Assembly: GCF_001316265.1 (NCBI RefSeq)
Contig: NZ_BBDN01000004.1
Coordinates: 124,001-188,000, forward strand
Direction of reading: 5' to 3'
Length of the DNA: 64,000 nucleotides
Source: Vulcanisaeta sp. JCM 16159
Lineage (GTDB): Archaea; Thermoproteota; Thermoprotei; Thermoproteales; Thermocladiaceae
Shown: positions 37,673 to 49,660 of the stretch, in pieces
How positions within the stretch are numbered: position 1 is the first letter of the stretch
How the letters are laid out: every line of letters starts with the position of its first letter
The notes under the pieces: generated by a model
What the model saw: only the letters and a program-made list of their open reading frames with translations
What the model was told of the DNA's origin: nothing
Database searches by the model: none
Made by a program: the position numbers and the translations under genes

Positions 37673-38923
37673 TCAAGCACATTCTTTATTAATCACGACA
37701 CCCATTAGTGTTGACTCGAGTATTGCACCTCTCTTAATAATGGTTAATACCTTATTACTACTCAACTCATAACTCAACCATCTGTAGTTGGGCACGTTCC
37801 AAACAACTATGTCCGCCAAATAACCAGGTTGTAAAATGCCCCTGTCTCGAAGGCCCAAGCTATATGTCGCATTCACCGTGGCCGCCATCAAGACTTCAAG
37901 GGGGGTCATGCCGAGTAGGTACGTGGCTAATTCCATTACGTACTGCATGTTTAAGGACCAGGAGTTAGGGCTAAAGTCGGTACCGAGCGCCATGGGCACA
38001 CCCGCACTTCTTAGTGCCTTTACCGGCGGTCTCTTACTACTCATTAGTGAGAGTACGGTCACGGGCAATAGAGTCGCCACCGAACCCCTCTCGGCAATTA
38101 ACTTAGCGTTCTGCTCGGGTAGGTTCAATAAGTGATCAAGCGATGTAATATTAAACTCCTTAACTAAGTCGCTACACCCAATATAGGCTATTTCATCAGC
38201 GTGAAGCCTTAAACCAAAGCCCCTCCTCGATGCTTCCCTAAGGATGTCCCTGGTTTCTTGCACCGTAAAAGCCCCCTCATCACAGAACACGTCTATGAAC
38301 CTCGCTAGGTCCTTCGCATAATCAAGAGAACCTATTATCGCGTTAACATACTCCTTCCTATCCATGTCCCTTGGTGGTACGTGAATTAGGTATGTCGGTA
38401 CGACATCAACGGGCGCGTTTGCCGCTGAGTCATTGATTATCCTGAGAAGCCTAATTTCCTGGTTTGGGTCAATTCCATAACCACTCTTGACCTCTATCGT
38501 GGTTGTGCCGTACTTCGCAACCTCAAATAACCTACTAAGTAAGATTCTCCTAAGCTCTTCATCCGTTGCACCAACCGTGGCGCTAACAGTCCTGTAGATA
38601 CCGCCGCCCCTCCTGAGTATTTCCTCGTACGGTACACCCTCAAGCTTAAGCTCAAGCTCATCCTCCCTGGAACCAGCAAAGAGGAGGTGCGTGTGCGGGT
38701 CCACGAGTCCGGCCGTTACTAGGGATTCCTCGGCAGGTATTCTGCACTTGCCCTCATACTTCCTGCTGATGGAGCTCCACGATCCAACGTCTATTATCTT
38801 ATCACCATCAACGGCGATACCCGCGTCCTCGATAATTAATACCGGGTCTCCGTACCTCCAGGGCATTGATTTAGCAGTAACCACTTGCCTGATTGGGCCT
38901 ATGAGTAGGGAGACCTTGCCCAT
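37673..38923 (-). CDS. hutI: Imidazolonepropionase
   Basis: Third step of histidine degradation: opens 4-imidazolone-5-propionate to N-formimino-glutamate. 416 residues of amidohydrolase fold, intact. Metal motif DPHTHLLFAGSRE, later RLHADE with the metal His/Glu region, and GTDFSPNS with the metal Asp. LVTAGLVDPHTH and GYGID are HutI-typical. Start ATG 38923, 18 bases from the divergent gltX start; its TATA-like TTTTTAAAC (minus strand, about 38942-38950) lies inside the first gltX codons. Works with hutH and hutU elsewhere in the window. Confidence 0.93.
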   Translation of the reverse strand: MGKVSLLIGPIRQVVTAKSMPWRYGDPVLIIEDAGIAVDGDKIIDVGSWSSISRKYEGKCRIPAEESLVTAGLVDPHTHLLFAGSREDELELKLEGVPYEEILRRGGGIYRTVSATVGATDEELRRILLSRLFEVAKYGTTTIEVKSGYGIDPNQEIRLLRIINDSAANAPVDVVPTYLIHVPPRDMDRKEYVNAIIGSLDYAKDLARFIDVFCDEGAFTVQETRDILREASRRGFGLRLHADEIAYIGCSDLVKEFNITSLDHLLNLPEQNAKLIAERGSVATLLPVTVLSLMSSKRPPVKALRSAGVPMALGTDFSPNSWSLNMQYVMELATYLLGMTPLEVLMAATVNATYSLGLRDRGILQPGYLADIVVWNVPNYRWLSYELSSNKVLTIIKRGAILESTLMGVVINKECA

Positions 38924-38941
38924 AATGCGGCTGTTTAGTGT

Positions 38942-40741
38942 ATGTTTAAAAAGATTCCATTTTTAACTAATGGCGTGTCCGTGGATAGGGATAAGATTAG
39001 GGATATTGCCCTAAAGCATGCATTGATTAACGCCGTAAAGTTTAATGGAAAGGCTAGCATGAACGCGGTAATTTCTAAGGTATTTGCCGAGGACCCATCA
39101 CTTAGGTCCATGGCCAAGGAGGTCGCTCAAGTCGTTAAGGAGGTCATTGATTACGTGAACTCCCTAAGCATTGACGAACAAAGAAACCTACTATTGAGTA
39201 AATGGCCCGAGGCACTTGGAGAGAGGAAGGTTGAGTCCTATAGGAAGGGGATTGAGGACCTACCGCCACTGCCTAATGATAGTAAGTATGAAGTGATGAC
39301 CTTAAGGTTTGCGCCGAACCCGGACTTCGTACTTCACCTGGGCAGTGCTAGGCCGGCTATCATAAATTACGCATATAAATTAAAGTATGAGGGATTGGGT
39401 AAGAAGGTGAAGTTCATACTTAGGTTTGAGGATACCGACCCAAGGACGAAGAGACCACTTCCTGAGGCTTATGAAGCGATTAAGGAGGACTTGAGGTGGC
39501 TCGGTATTAAGTGGGATGAGGAGTACGTACAGTCGGATAGGATGGGGATTTATTACGAAATTGCTAAGAAGATCCTTGAAAGAGGTGGTGCTTACGTTGC
39601 TGCTAAGGGTAGTGATTGTACACCTGATGATTGGAAGAGGTCTAAGGTAACTGGTAAACCATGTAAGAATAGGGATGCCGACCCAAGCATTAACCTTGAG
39701 CTCTTCGATAGGATGCTTGAGGGGCGTTATAAGGAGGGTGAGGCCGTCATGGTAATAAAAACCAACCTACAACACCCAGACCCAAGCGTTAGGGATTGGG
39801 TTGCCATGAGGATCATAGACACGACTAAGTATCCGCACCCAAGGGTTGGTTCCAGGTATATTGTTTGGCCTACGTATAACTTCTCCGTGTCCATTGATGA
39901 CCACCTAATGGGTATAACGCATATACTAAGGGCCCAGGAACACTCAGTGAACACGACCAAGCAATCCTTCGTCTACACACACATGGGTTGGGAGCAACCC
40001 GAGGCTATACACTTCGGTAGGCTTAAAATCGTTGGTATGACCTTGAGCAAGACGAAGTTGAAGGCATTAGGTATCAAGTGGGATGACATTAGATTACCGA
40101 CCCTCGCGGGCCTTAGGAACAGGGGAATTCAGCCAGAGGCTATTTGGAATATAATACTCCAGGTCGGTATTAAGCCCACAGATGCGACTATATCCTCAGC
40201 CAACCTATTTGCTGAGAATAGGAAAATTATTGAGCCGAGGGCGAATAGGTACATGGCCGTGATTGATCCCGTCAAGGTAATTATTGAGGGCGTCAATGAG
40301 GAATTAACGGCTAGACTACCAATGCACCCATCATTCCCTGATCGCGGGTTTAGGGAAATAACTCTTAAGTCAATTGATAGTAAAGTAACGGTATTTATAA
40401 GTAAGTTAGATTATGAAAAGGCGGGCATAGGCTCGGTAATCCGCTTAATGGAACTTATGAACATTGAAGTAATTAATAAGGATGGAAACACCCTAATAGC
40501 GCGAATACATAGTAAGGATCTTGAGAGTGCCAAGAGGGTGAATGCACCAATAATACAATGGGTACCACCCGATGGGTTGTCAATAAGGGTTGTAAGGCCT
40601 GAGAATCTAAGGCTTATTAATGATGTGGGACTTGCTGAGCCAGCTGTGGAGCAAGTTACCAGTGGTGAGATCGTGCAGTTTATGAGGTATGGCTTCGTAA
40701 AGAAGATAGAGCGTGATAGGTTTGTCTACGTCCACGATTAG
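38942..40741 (+). CDS. gltX: Glutamyl-tRNA synthetase, archaeal type
   Basis: Class I synthetase charging tRNA-Glu (and, where Asn/Gln amidation is used, tRNA-Gln). 599 residues, uninterrupted. HIGH-type motif is HLGS at ~131-134 after [27 protein letters not shown] binds the substrate; the KMSKS-type motif is LSKTK at ~368. The C-terminal beta-barrel domain is of the GlnRS/archaeal GluRS type. Start [11 protein letters not shown] at 38942. Confidence 0.95.
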   Translation: MFKKIPFLTNGVSVDRDKIRDIALKHALINAVKFNGKASMNAVISKVFAEDPSLRSMAKEVAQVVKEVIDYVNSLSIDEQRNLLLSKWPEALGERKVESYRKGIEDLPPLPNDSKYEVMTLRFAPNPDFVLHLGSARPAIINYAYKLKYEGLGKKVKFILRFEDTDPRTKRPLPEAYEAIKEDLRWLGIKWDEEYVQSDRMGIYYEIAKKILERGGAYVAAKGSDCTPDDWKRSKVTGKPCKNRDADPSINLELFDRMLEGRYKEGEAVMVIKTNLQHPDPSVRDWVAMRIIDTTKYPHPRVGSRYIVWPTYNFSVSIDDHLMGITHILRAQEHSVNTTKQSFVYTHMGWEQPEAIHFGRLKIVGMTLSKTKLKALGIKWDDIRLPTLAGLRNRGIQPEAIWNIILQVGIKPTDATISSANLFAENRKIIEPRANRYMAVIDPVKVIIEGVNEELTARLPMHPSFPDRGFREITLKSIDSKVTVFISKLDYEKAGIGSVIRLMELMNIEVINKDGNTLIARIHSKDLESAKRVNAPIIQWVPPDGLSIRVVRPENLRLINDVGLAEPAVEQVTSGEIVQFMRYGFVKKIERDRFVYVHD

Positions 40742-40847
40742 TATCATCAGTAGTATTTATAGTAAATCAGATCTTTACGTGAGGCCCCTCGAGGTATTAG
40801 CGCTTAATGTTTTTAATTAATTTGCTAAGTAATACGGTCTGGTCCTC

Positions 40848-41936
40848 ATGAGGGTATTATATAGGTGTTCAAGGTGTGGATACATAACTGAGGCATCGTC
40901 ATGGATCTGGAAATGCCCTAAATGCGGCGGCCCACTTGACCTTGTTATTGATGGATTAAGGCTTACTCTCAATGAGCGTAGAGACCTGTGGAGATTCTCC
41001 AGCGTCATACCCGCAAGGCCGCTGGCTAGTCTAGGTGAAGGCTTCACACCTCTAATTAAGGCTGACTTCCTGGGAAGCAATACTTACCTGAAGCTTGAGT
41101 ACCTTAATCCAACTGGCTCATTTAAAGATAGGGGTTCTGCCGTTGCTGTATCAAAGGCGTTGGAATTCGGTGTTAGGACTGTGATTGAGGATTCAAGCGG
41201 CAATGCTGGGATATCCATAGCGGCCTATGCGGCCGCTGCCGGCATTAAGGCTAGGATATATGTGCCCAAGGATGCACCCGAGGGTAAGAAGAGCCTTATA
41301 AAGTCATTAGGGGCTGAATTAATTGAGGCTCCTTCCAGGGCCGAGGCCAGTAAGATGGCTGTTGAGTCCGTGGGACCTAACGAGGCTTATATCGGGCATG
41401 CATGGAATCCTTGGTTTATACAGGGTACAAAGATCTTGGCATATGAATTACTTGATCAGCTTGGGCACATACCTAGTGCCATAGTTTTTCCCGCATCGGC
41501 AGGTACATTACTTCTTGGCTTATGGGTTGGCTTCAATGAGCTGATTAGTCTCAATATCGTTAATAAGATCCCGCGACTTTACGCCATTCAAGCCCAGGGT
41601 TTTGCTAGTCTTTATGAGAGGATGCATGGTGGGAATTCAGGAGAGCCAACAAAACTCGCAGATGCACTTAGGGTGTCTAATCCACCAAGACTTGAGCAGA
41701 TGGTTAGCGCAATAAGGGACAGTAAAGGCGATGTGTTAGTGGTGACTGATGATGAACTTCTACAATCATGGAAGTCATTGTTAAGGAGGGGGATTATTGT
41801 TGAGCCGAGCAGTGCAATAGCCCTTTCAGGTTACATAAAGTTATTAAACACTAGCTATTTAAGTAAGGATGAGGATGTTGTAATAATTCTAACGGGTAGT
41901 GGGTTAAAGTATATAGATATAATGAGCAAAATATAG
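40848..41936 (+). CDS. thrC: Threonine synthase-like PLP enzyme
   Basis: Converts O-phosphohomoserine to threonine. 362 residues with an N-terminal zinc ribbon (Cys7, Cys10, Cys23, Cys26). The PLP lysine is in GSFKDRGSAV (~K92), with EDSSGNAGIS and the phosphate loop FPASAGTLLLG following. Intact. The N-terminal ribbon is usual in archaeal threonine synthases; a related beta-replacement enzyme cannot be excluded. Confidence 0.85.
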   Translation: MRVLYRCSRCGYITEASSWIWKCPKCGGPLDLVIDGLRLTLNERRDLWRFSSVIPARPLASLGEGFTPLIKADFLGSNTYLKLEYLNPTGSFKDRGSAVAVSKALEFGVRTVIEDSSGNAGISIAAYAAAAGIKARIYVPKDAPEGKKSLIKSLGAELIEAPSRAEASKMAVESVGPNEAYIGHAWNPWFIQGTKILAYELLDQLGHIPSAIVFPASAGTLLLGLWVGFNELISLNIVNKIPRLYAIQAQGFASLYERMHGGNSGEPTKLADALRVSNPPRLEQMVSAIRDSKGDVLVVTDDELLQSWKSLLRRGIIVEPSSAIALSGYIKLLNTSYLSKDEDVVIILTGSGLKYIDIMSKI

Positions 41937-41990
41937 CAAATATATTCAACAAGAGAAACACTTATAAATATTCACTATCTATTGCGTACC

Positions 41991-43171
41991 GTGAGGATCT
42001 CAATAAAAAGCAATGCATTCCCTGGATCGGCAATTAGAGGCGTAAATGAGGAGGTTGTTAAGCTCGAGAGATCGGGCATTAGAGTTTATAGCTTCCACAT
42101 TGGTCAACCTGGTCTTCCACCCAGTAGGGAGTTACTTCTTGAGTTTACGAATAAACTCCTCGAGAAACCCTTCGAATACAGCATGTACACACCAAGTAGC
42201 GGCATTAATGAGTTGAGAGAAGCAATAGCGGAGGATTACACGAAGTACTCAGGAATTAAGATAAGTAGTGGAAATGTCTCAGTCACTGCTGGGTCAGCCG
42301 AGGCAATCCTTGCCACGTTCATGACAATAATTGATAACGGTGATGAGGTAATACTCTTCGACCCAACATACCTAATGTATGAGCCTGTCATTAATTACCT
42401 GGGTGGTAGGGTCATTAGGGTTAGGGCTAGAGAGGAGCTTGGTTGGGAGCCAAGTGAGGAGGATATTAAGGCCGTGATGAGTAGGAGGGTTAAGGCAATA
42501 ATAGCCGTTAATCCTGACAACCCAACAGGTAGGGTCTTAAGTGAATCCATGATTAAGTTACTGGTTGACTTAGCACGTGATTACGATGCGTTCCTCATAT
42601 ATGATGAGGCCTATAGGCATCTTTACTATGATGCTCTCATACCTACGCCATTAAGTACAGCCTTGAGAATGTAATTGCGCTGAACACGTTCTCCAAGGAT
42701 CCAGCAATGCCTGGTTGGAGGTTGGGTTATGTGGTTGCACATGAAGAATTCATAAAGATATTTAACAGGGTTAAGCAGTATACGAACTTAAACCCACCAA
42801 CGCCAGCCCAATATGCAGGCCTTATGTACCTTAAGAATTACAAGGAAAAGTACCTGAGTGAGACTGTGCCTATCTATAAATCGAGGATGGAGACCATGTA
42901 CAAAGCCATTAGGGAGTACCTGCCCGAGACAATCGTTGTGAAGCCAAGGGCTGGTTTGTTCATGTTTCCAAACTTAGAACCATACTTAAGAAGGCTTAAT
43001 ACGAATGATGCGGACTTTGTAATGAAATTGCTGAGGCAATGTCACGTTGCCGCGGTACCGGGTTCGGCCTTTGGAGAGGGCGGTAAGAATCACCTAAGGT
43101 TAACGTTTGCGAAAGAGAATGAGGAGGCAATAAGGGAGGGAATAAGGGCGCTTAGTCAATGTCTTTCATAA
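41991..43171 (+). CDS. Class I/II aminotransferase (frame broken once)
   Basis: PLP-dependent transaminase, aspartate/alanine aminotransferase group, ~390 residues. SAEAILATFMTI for the PLP phosphate, NPDNPTGRVLS, YDEAYRHLYY, then the PLP lysine in NTFSKDPAMPGWRLGY; the substrate-binding Arg is in HLRLTFA near the end. One missing base near 42667 splits it. A TATA-like CTTATAAAT (41961-41969) fits a leaderless start at GTG 41991 better than TTG 41982. Amino-donor specificity open. Confidence 0.87.
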
Positions 43172-44171
43172 ACTCTCTCATTCTCAAGTATTTCTTTTAA
43201 TTTCTCCACGTCAATGTGGCTGCCGGTTATTACGGCAACCACGTTATAAATAACGCCCCGTTCAAGTCTCTTAAGTAAGTCGCCATTTATTACGGGCCCA
43301 ATGGCTATGGCGCCGGCTCCCTCGGCAACGACATGCTCATACTTCAATAAAAGGTATATAGCCTCATGATATCTTCCTCATTAACAAGGAACACATCATT
43401 TAAGTAACGCCTTATGTACTCAAAGGGTATCTCGCCAGGTCTTGAGGCAAGTCCATCGGCTATCGTCTTAATGTCGCTTAGCACCACGGGCTTACCCTCC
43501 TTAAGGGATAGTACATAAAACGGCGCACTCTCGGGTTGAACTCCGTAAACCTTCACACCCGGCTTAACATGCCTCATTAGGTAGGAAACTCCAGCAGGTA
43601 AGGCGCCACCACCAAGCGGTATGAGTATGGCATCGACACTGGGTAGATCCTCAAGTATCTCAAGCCCAATGGTTGCGTGGCCAGCAATTATGTAATGGTC
43701 ATTAAAGGTATGCACAAGCTTAATCCTTGGATTACCCGAGACAATCTCGAGAGCCCTTTTCTCGGCCTCTACATAAGACCTACCATACTTAATAACCTCA
43801 GCGCCATACCTCTCCATATCCTCAACCTTAGACTTAGGCGTCGTCTCTGGGACAACCACCGTGGCCTTAACCCTCAGTACATTGGCTACATATGCCAATG
43901 CAACTGCGTGATTTCCCGTGGATACCGTTAGGAAGTGTTCATAACCCTCACGCATATACCTATGTATGGCGAAGAACACACCCCTAACCTTGAAGCTACC
44001 ACTCCTCTGTAGATTCTCCAGCTTCAGGTAAACGTTAAGGCCATTGCTTGATAGGAATTCCGACCTATACAATGGTGTCCTAATCACGTAACCTAACGAT
44101 TCTGTCCTCCTAATGAAATCCCAAGCTTCCTGAATAAGAAACATTAAGTCGATGGAACCAGCAACACTCAT
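43156..44171 (-). CDS. Threonine/serine dehydratase-like PLP enzyme (frame broken once)
   Basis: Fold-type II enzyme that deaminates Thr or Ser to the 2-oxo acid (or racemises Ser/Thr). ~337 residues; PLP lysine in SGSFKVRGV, then STGNHAVALAY, and the phosphate loop LGGGALPAG. One missing base near 43352 splits off the tail, LLLKYEHVVAEGAGAIAIG, which is conserved. No C-terminal ACT regulatory domain, so it is the catabolic short form. Its 3' end overlaps the facing aminotransferase gene by 16 bases. Confidence 0.87.
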
Positions 44172-44236
44172 GTAGATGCCCGTTAATTAAACATGAACAA
44201 AACATAATTAATTTTTACCTTAAATCTCAGTGCCAT

Positions 44237-46078
44237 TTACTTTTTCATTTCCTCCATTATCTGATCTACGGCCTTCGTCCTAAACGCACTATAGACAGCC
44301 CAGTAGTGGAATATTAGCGTGACTATTGCTGCAATTATTGTATCTATTGGGAATATTATCACCTTATGTAAACCAAAGGAACCATAGTAGGAGATCAACG
44401 TAATTACGATCATATACGTTGGCAACCAAACACCAGCCTGAACTCCCTCCTTAGGTAGTCACTACCTAGTCTGTAAAGCACGGCCATACTAACGTATATC
44501 AGTACTGCAGTGACAACGACATACACCAGAAAACCTACATCATTATATACCTTTAAACCCTTGGTCAAGCTGTAGAAGTAGGAGAATGACAAGGCTATGC
44601 CTACGGCGTCAATAAGCCCCAGTGACAATGATATTGGGAGACTTACATTCAGTCTCTTGTACGCGTAATAACCAAAGTAAATAGGCAAACCCACAAAGAC
44701 TGCCAAGAAGAACTTAGACACCGTGCTAAAACCTGACCAGTAAATAACCAGGGACGCCGCAAGCGTAGCCAACGGGGCCAGGACCGGCATGGCCCATAAC
44801 CTAAATGGGCGCGGAAGATCAGGCGCTGTCCTCCTCAACGCTTGTACGGCTATTCCGCCAACAACCATGTAGGTGAGTACCCTACCGACAGTGGTGAATG
44901 ACACTATGGACTGCCACGTCGGGAATGGCAATAGGTATAGGGCGCCGAGTACTGCTATGGTTACTAGGGACCACTTGGGTACCCTGGTACGGCTTAGTGC
45001 TAGGAACCAGGATGGTAAATAACCATCCGCTGAAATACCATAGAGAGACCTGGTTGCGCCACCGGTGGATACAAATCCCGTACCTGCTGGCGAAACGACG
45101 GCATCTGTCAGGAACACTATTAACCAAGCCGTTAAGAATGCCGCTGCGGCAGGAATAACGTACCTTAGGGACTCTAGTAATTGCGCTATTGGCGCCTTGG
45201 ATATTGAGGATGTTCTTAATGCTGACCAGGCACCCTCCTTGATATCAATTACATTCCAATGGATCGCGCCTATAAAGCAAGCTCAAGCAGGATATATATC
45301 GTCATTGCAATTAATATTGCACTTATGACCGCAAAGGGAATATCCTTACTGGGATTCCTGCCCTCACCACCATATTCAATGGCCTGCCTAAAACCGAGGT
45401 AAGCAAACAAAACACCTCCGGCGGGCATTGCGTAAAACACCGCTGCCCAACCCGTGTATGGCGCAGTGCCGCTTGTAGGTATGAAACCACCCCCTGCAGT
45501 GAAGTTGGCGGGATTGAAGGCTAAAGCTATCATTATTATTGCCGTTATTGAGGGTATCAGTAGCTTCCACCAACCAACACCATAAACAACATCACCGACC
45601 GCCTTAACGCCTATATAATTCACATAGACAAATAGCGCCAGGAATAAGTAGCAATTACGTAACCAAGTACTGTCAAGGTGCCGGTAGATGTATTGTATAG
45701 TTGCGGAAAGAAGAAGGATAGGTATCTAGTTGCCGTTAGAGCCTCGGTGGGAGGCACCGCCGTTATTGCCAGGAAGTACGACCAACCAAGTAGGAAACCC
45801 GCAAAGCCACCAAATACGTAGTGCGGGTACCTAACGAGGGCACCTGACTTCGGTATTGCGGATGCGATCTCGGCATTGGCAATTGCTATGAGCAGTATTA
45901 TTATTCCGGCTATTACCCAAGACAATAGGGCAGCGCCTCCTGCATATGATGCAGCATACATGGGCGCAAACAACCAACCAGCACCTATTATTTCACCAAT
46001 CGAGAGAAACAATAACCTACGTCTATCCAAAGCCTTGCGTAGTTCTTTATCAGTCCTAATGCCGAAATCCTCGGCCAT
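44237..46078 (-). CDS. APC-family amino acid permease (frame broken four times)
   Basis: Integral membrane amino-acid transporter, ~610 residues, ~12 helices or more. Helix 1 has the APC unwound-glycine motif IGEIIGAGWLFAP; FAYLGFRQAIEYGGEGRNPSKDIPFAV is the conserved helix 6-loop region. Breaks near 45640, 45290, 45130 and 44420. The last 60 residues hold two further hydrophobic helices. It lies next to hutH, divergent, across a 349-base gap, so it may import histidine or glutamate, but substrate cannot be read from sequence. Confidence 0.85.
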
Positions 46079-46427
46079 ACTATTCTAAATTATCCTGCTA
46101 ATTTATAAATTTTACAATATGTAGTATATATTTTAATCCTATATTATTGCTAGTATTTATATAGTACTAAATCTCATACTTAAAAGACCAAACATGCAAA
46201 GATCTACGTGAATAATTAATTAAAAGAAGTCTATAACATAATAAATATTAATAAAATATCATAAAACGTCCGCTATTTAATGCTTTATAGCAAATAATAA
46301 GGTCCATGCAGATGATCTTTACGGATTTGAAAAATAACTGGGCAATAGATCTATTAAGTATTTTAGGATTTTTAAATAACTATATTGAGGAAAATAAATT
46401 AATATTCTACATTTTAATTTTACCCGT
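46079..46427. promoter_or_regulatory. AT-rich divergent promoter region between permease and hutH
   Basis: 349 bases of very AT-rich DNA. On the minus strand TTTATAAAT (~46100-46108) is ~22-30 bases before the permease ATG. On the plus side TTTAATTTT is near the hutH start. No clear palindrome or guide RNA found; a shared regulator of permease and hutH could bind here. Confidence 0.45.
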
Positions 46428-47922
46428 ATGGTCATAAATATCGGATCCGGCGCAAGCTAACTTTAACGGAAATAATAGGGGTCTCCAGGAATTATGATAA
46501 AGTTATAGTAAATGGTAATGCATTAAGTGCAATAGATCGGTCTCGGAGGATCCTTGAGGAGCTTATTCATGGCGATGTAAGGATCTATGGTGTTAATACG
46601 GGACTTGGTGACCTATATAACGTTACTGTCAACCCTGAGGATGTAGCTAAGTACTCACTGGAGATGCTCATTGATCATTCAACGGGTGTTGGTGATTATG
46701 CACCTGATGACTGGGTTCGGGCAACAATGCTCATTAGGCACATCAATTATCCCTGGGATATAGCGGTGTTAGGGATATCGTTGTAAACAGGTTAGTTGAT
46801 TTTCTAAACATGAGAATAACGCCGTTAGTCCCTAGGTACGGCTCAGTGGGCGCCTCAGGAGACCTAGCGCCGCTGGCTCACATTGCATTAGCATTATTAG
46901 GTAGGGGCATGGTGAGGTACCAAGGTAAAATAATGTCTAGTGCTGAGGCCCTTAAGTTGGCTGGGCTTGATGAGTTAAGGCTTAGTTATAAGGAGGCGTT
47001 ATCGCTAATTAATGGGACAAGTTATAGCACTGCCGTAGCCTCATTGGGTATTTGGGACACCTACCGATTATTACGGGCTGCAATAGCCGTTATGGCGTTA
47101 ATGATTGAGGCGTCACGGGCAAGTACGGCACCGTTAGGCATTGAGGTAAATACCACTAAATTACATAAGGGTGAACTCGAGGTTGCAAGGGTCATTAGTG
47201 AATTAATAATTGATAGTAAGAACGTGAACACCAGCGGTAGGACCCAGGACCCATACTCAATAAGGTGCATACCCCAGGTACTTGGTTCGGTACTTGACGC
47301 GCTTAATTGGGCATTACATAATGTATTGAATGAGGCCAATTCTGTGAGTGATAATCCAATAATAATTAATAATAGTGTTTACTCAACCTGTCACTTCCAC
47401 GGTCAATACATAGCCTTATCAACGGACTTACTTAATATGTCCCTTGCTGTTCTCGGCAATTTAATCGATAGACAAATCGCTCAATTACTTAGGAAGGAAA
47501 TTAATGGCGTTAGTAATTACTTAACTAGTGGTCCTTGGCGTGTCGGTTTAATGCTAACCCAATATACGGCCGCCGCATTATCGGCAAGGCTTAGGGAGTT
47601 ATCAACACCATCCACCGTACAGAACATACCAACCAGTGGTTTTCAGGAGGATGTTAACTCAATGAGTGCGAACTCGGCGATAAAGCTTCATGAAGTGAAC
47701 TCATTAATTGCGCAGTTAATAGCCATACTCGCCTACGACGCCTACGTAGTGGCCAGCGCTAATAATGCATGCGAAAATTGCGGCAAAGTGACCGCCCACG
47801 TATATGGCATTATTAGTAAGTACGTGGCGGGTACTCAATCACATAGTGAGGCAACAACGAGGTTGATGAGTGCGATTGATGAGCTTTCAAGTCTCGTAAG
47901 CCTAAGGATTAATCCATCGTAA
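46428..47922 (+). CDS. hutH: Histidine ammonia-lyase (frame broken twice)
   Basis: First step of histidine catabolism: non-oxidative deamination to trans-urocanate. The self-formed MIO cofactor comes from Ala-Ser-Gly at ~142-144 in GSVGASGDLAPLAH, the same position as in bacterial HAL. YGVNTGLGDLYN near the start and QDPYSIRCIPQV, SDNPI and FHGQY further on are all family motifs. Single missing bases near 46460 and 46753. About 498 residues. The start at ATG 46428 overlaps no other gene; the end overlaps rpiA by 14 bases (convergent). Confidence 0.93.
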
Positions 47923-48610
47923 CCGTAGACCCATCAAGCCTACCAATTATCACCCTGGAAACCCTCTTACCACTAAATACGCCAACCTCAACAACACCCG
48001 GCACCTCCCTGATTACCCTCTCCAAATCCTCAACATTAACTCCAGCCCTGGGCATGTAATCAATTATGTAATTGCCATTATCAGTCACCACAGGCCCCCT
48101 CTTACCACCACCAAACCTAAGCTCGGCCGTACCGCCAAGCTCCTCTAACCTCGCCTTAACTATGGTCCAGGCAAAGGGTATTACCTCAATAGGTATTGGG
48201 TGCTTACTCGGTATTGAATCAAACACCTTGGACTCATCAACGATTACCACGAACTCCCTAGCCCAATAATCAATTATCTTCTCCCTGGTCAGGGCGGCAC
48301 CACCACCCTTAATCAGGTTCTTCCTCCTATCAACCTCATCAGCACCGTCAACAGCCACATCGACATGGTCAACCTGCCAGGGATAACGTAATAAATTAGC
48401 AAGACCTAGTCTCACCACCTCGATCTCGGTCTCTGTAGATGTTGGCACCAAAACCACATTATTAACGTCACCATTAATTATTAACTTATAAAGTTCCCTT
48501 AGAAAGACCATTGCCGTGGATCCGGTACCAACACCAATGACATAACCACTCCTAACGTACTTAAGGGCCTCCTTGGCCGCGGCCTCCCTCGCTATATCAA
48601 CACCACTCAC
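47909..48610 (-). CDS. rpiA: Ribose-5-phosphate isomerase A
   Basis: Interconverts ribose-5-phosphate and ribulose-5-phosphate. 233 residues, intact. Motifs VIGVGTGSTA, DVAVDGADEVD (catalytic Asp region), LIKGGGAALTREKI and VIVDESK all match RpiA. In archaea this supplies PRPP together with the RuMP route. Upstream neighbour on the same strand is folP, 25 bases away. Confidence 0.95.
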   Translation of the reverse strand: MSGVDIAREAAAKEALKYVRSGYVIGVGTGSTAMVFLRELYKLIINGDVNNVVLVPTSTETEIEVVRLGLANLLRYPWQVDHVDVAVDGADEVDRRKNLIKGGGAALTREKIIDYWAREFVVIVDESKVFDSIPSKHPIPIEVIPFAWTIVKARLEELGGTAELRFGGGKRGPVVTDNGNYIIDYMPRAGVNVEDLERVIREVPGVVEVGVFSGKRVSRVIIGRLDGSTVTMD

Positions 48611-48634
48611 GTCATCTGTAATTAACCAATAAAT

Positions 48635-49606
48635 TTAATGATTACCTGAATTAACAATTCTAACCAACTCCTCATTGCACCTAGTTGGGTCCTTGTTAAG
48701 GCATAGTCTAAGGGCCTCGGCAACCCTAACGGCATCCCTACTCTCACCAACATTGTGTGTCCTAACGGCATCAGCGCCCATGAGCACGGCAATGGCCTCG
48801 GCAGATACGGATGCGAACAACCTCTCCTCAGGTGATGCCCTCCTACGCATCAGCCTCTCAAGGAATGACTTTCTCGAAATACCAACAAGAACAGGCCTAT
48901 TTAACTCACTCCTTATCCTATTAATATTCATTATAATTATTGAGTCCCAGGAATACCATGGTAAGTACCATCACCACGTATGTAATCGCCCCTTAACGGC
49001 TCACCACCAGTGAATATTGGATCCATACCCAGCGGAGGCCACGCACCGATACCAGGATCAATAACAATACTATCCTCATTAATGCCATTACTCAATACAA
49101 TCTCCAAGCTCTCCCTCAGGCACCTATGGTCCTGCTGATAGGATCGCTGCCCTGACTTGGCCTTCTCTCTCTTGCCATGATGATCACTGATGCCTGGTGA
49201 TTAGATATCACGCGGGCCATATCACCATCGCCCTTTAACCCAGTGACGTCATTAATAACGTCAGCACCCGCGTTCAACGCCTCCTCAGCAACCCTAGACC
49301 TAAATGTATCGACGGATATCGTTAATTCAGGAAACTCCCTCCTCAGGGCCTTAATCACTGGCAACACCCTACTCACCTCCTCATCAACACTAATCACGGT
49401 CTTATTATACGGCGCCGTGGACATTCCACCAACATCGATTATGTCAACACCGCCGGAGACCATGGCTTCGGCAGCCTTGAGTGCATCATCAACCGTCCTC
49501 CTCACCGAGCCCTTAAAGAACGACTCAGGCTAACATTAATAACCCCGACCAACCTAACGGGTTCACCATCCCCAACCCAAACACGGCCAAGCCTAGCCCT
49601 CGGCAT
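48635..49606 (-). CDS. folP: Dihydropteroate synthase family protein (frame broken three times)
   Basis: TIM-barrel pterin-binding enzyme that joins a pterin and p-aminobenzoate or an analogue. Signature GVINVSPESFFKGS after an N-terminal start MPRARLGRVWVG, then DIIDVGGMSTAP, ISVDTFRSRVAE, ADVINDVTG, VIDPGIGAW and VLVGISRKSF. Breaks near 49530, 49120 and 48985 are single missing bases. About 325 residues. In archaea such proteins serve modified-folate synthesis; the exact aryl substrate is open. Confidence 0.85.
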
Positions 49607-49660
49607 GCTTAATTCCCTCAGTGAGCAAGGCTTATTATGTCCTAGATTTAAGGATTAGTG

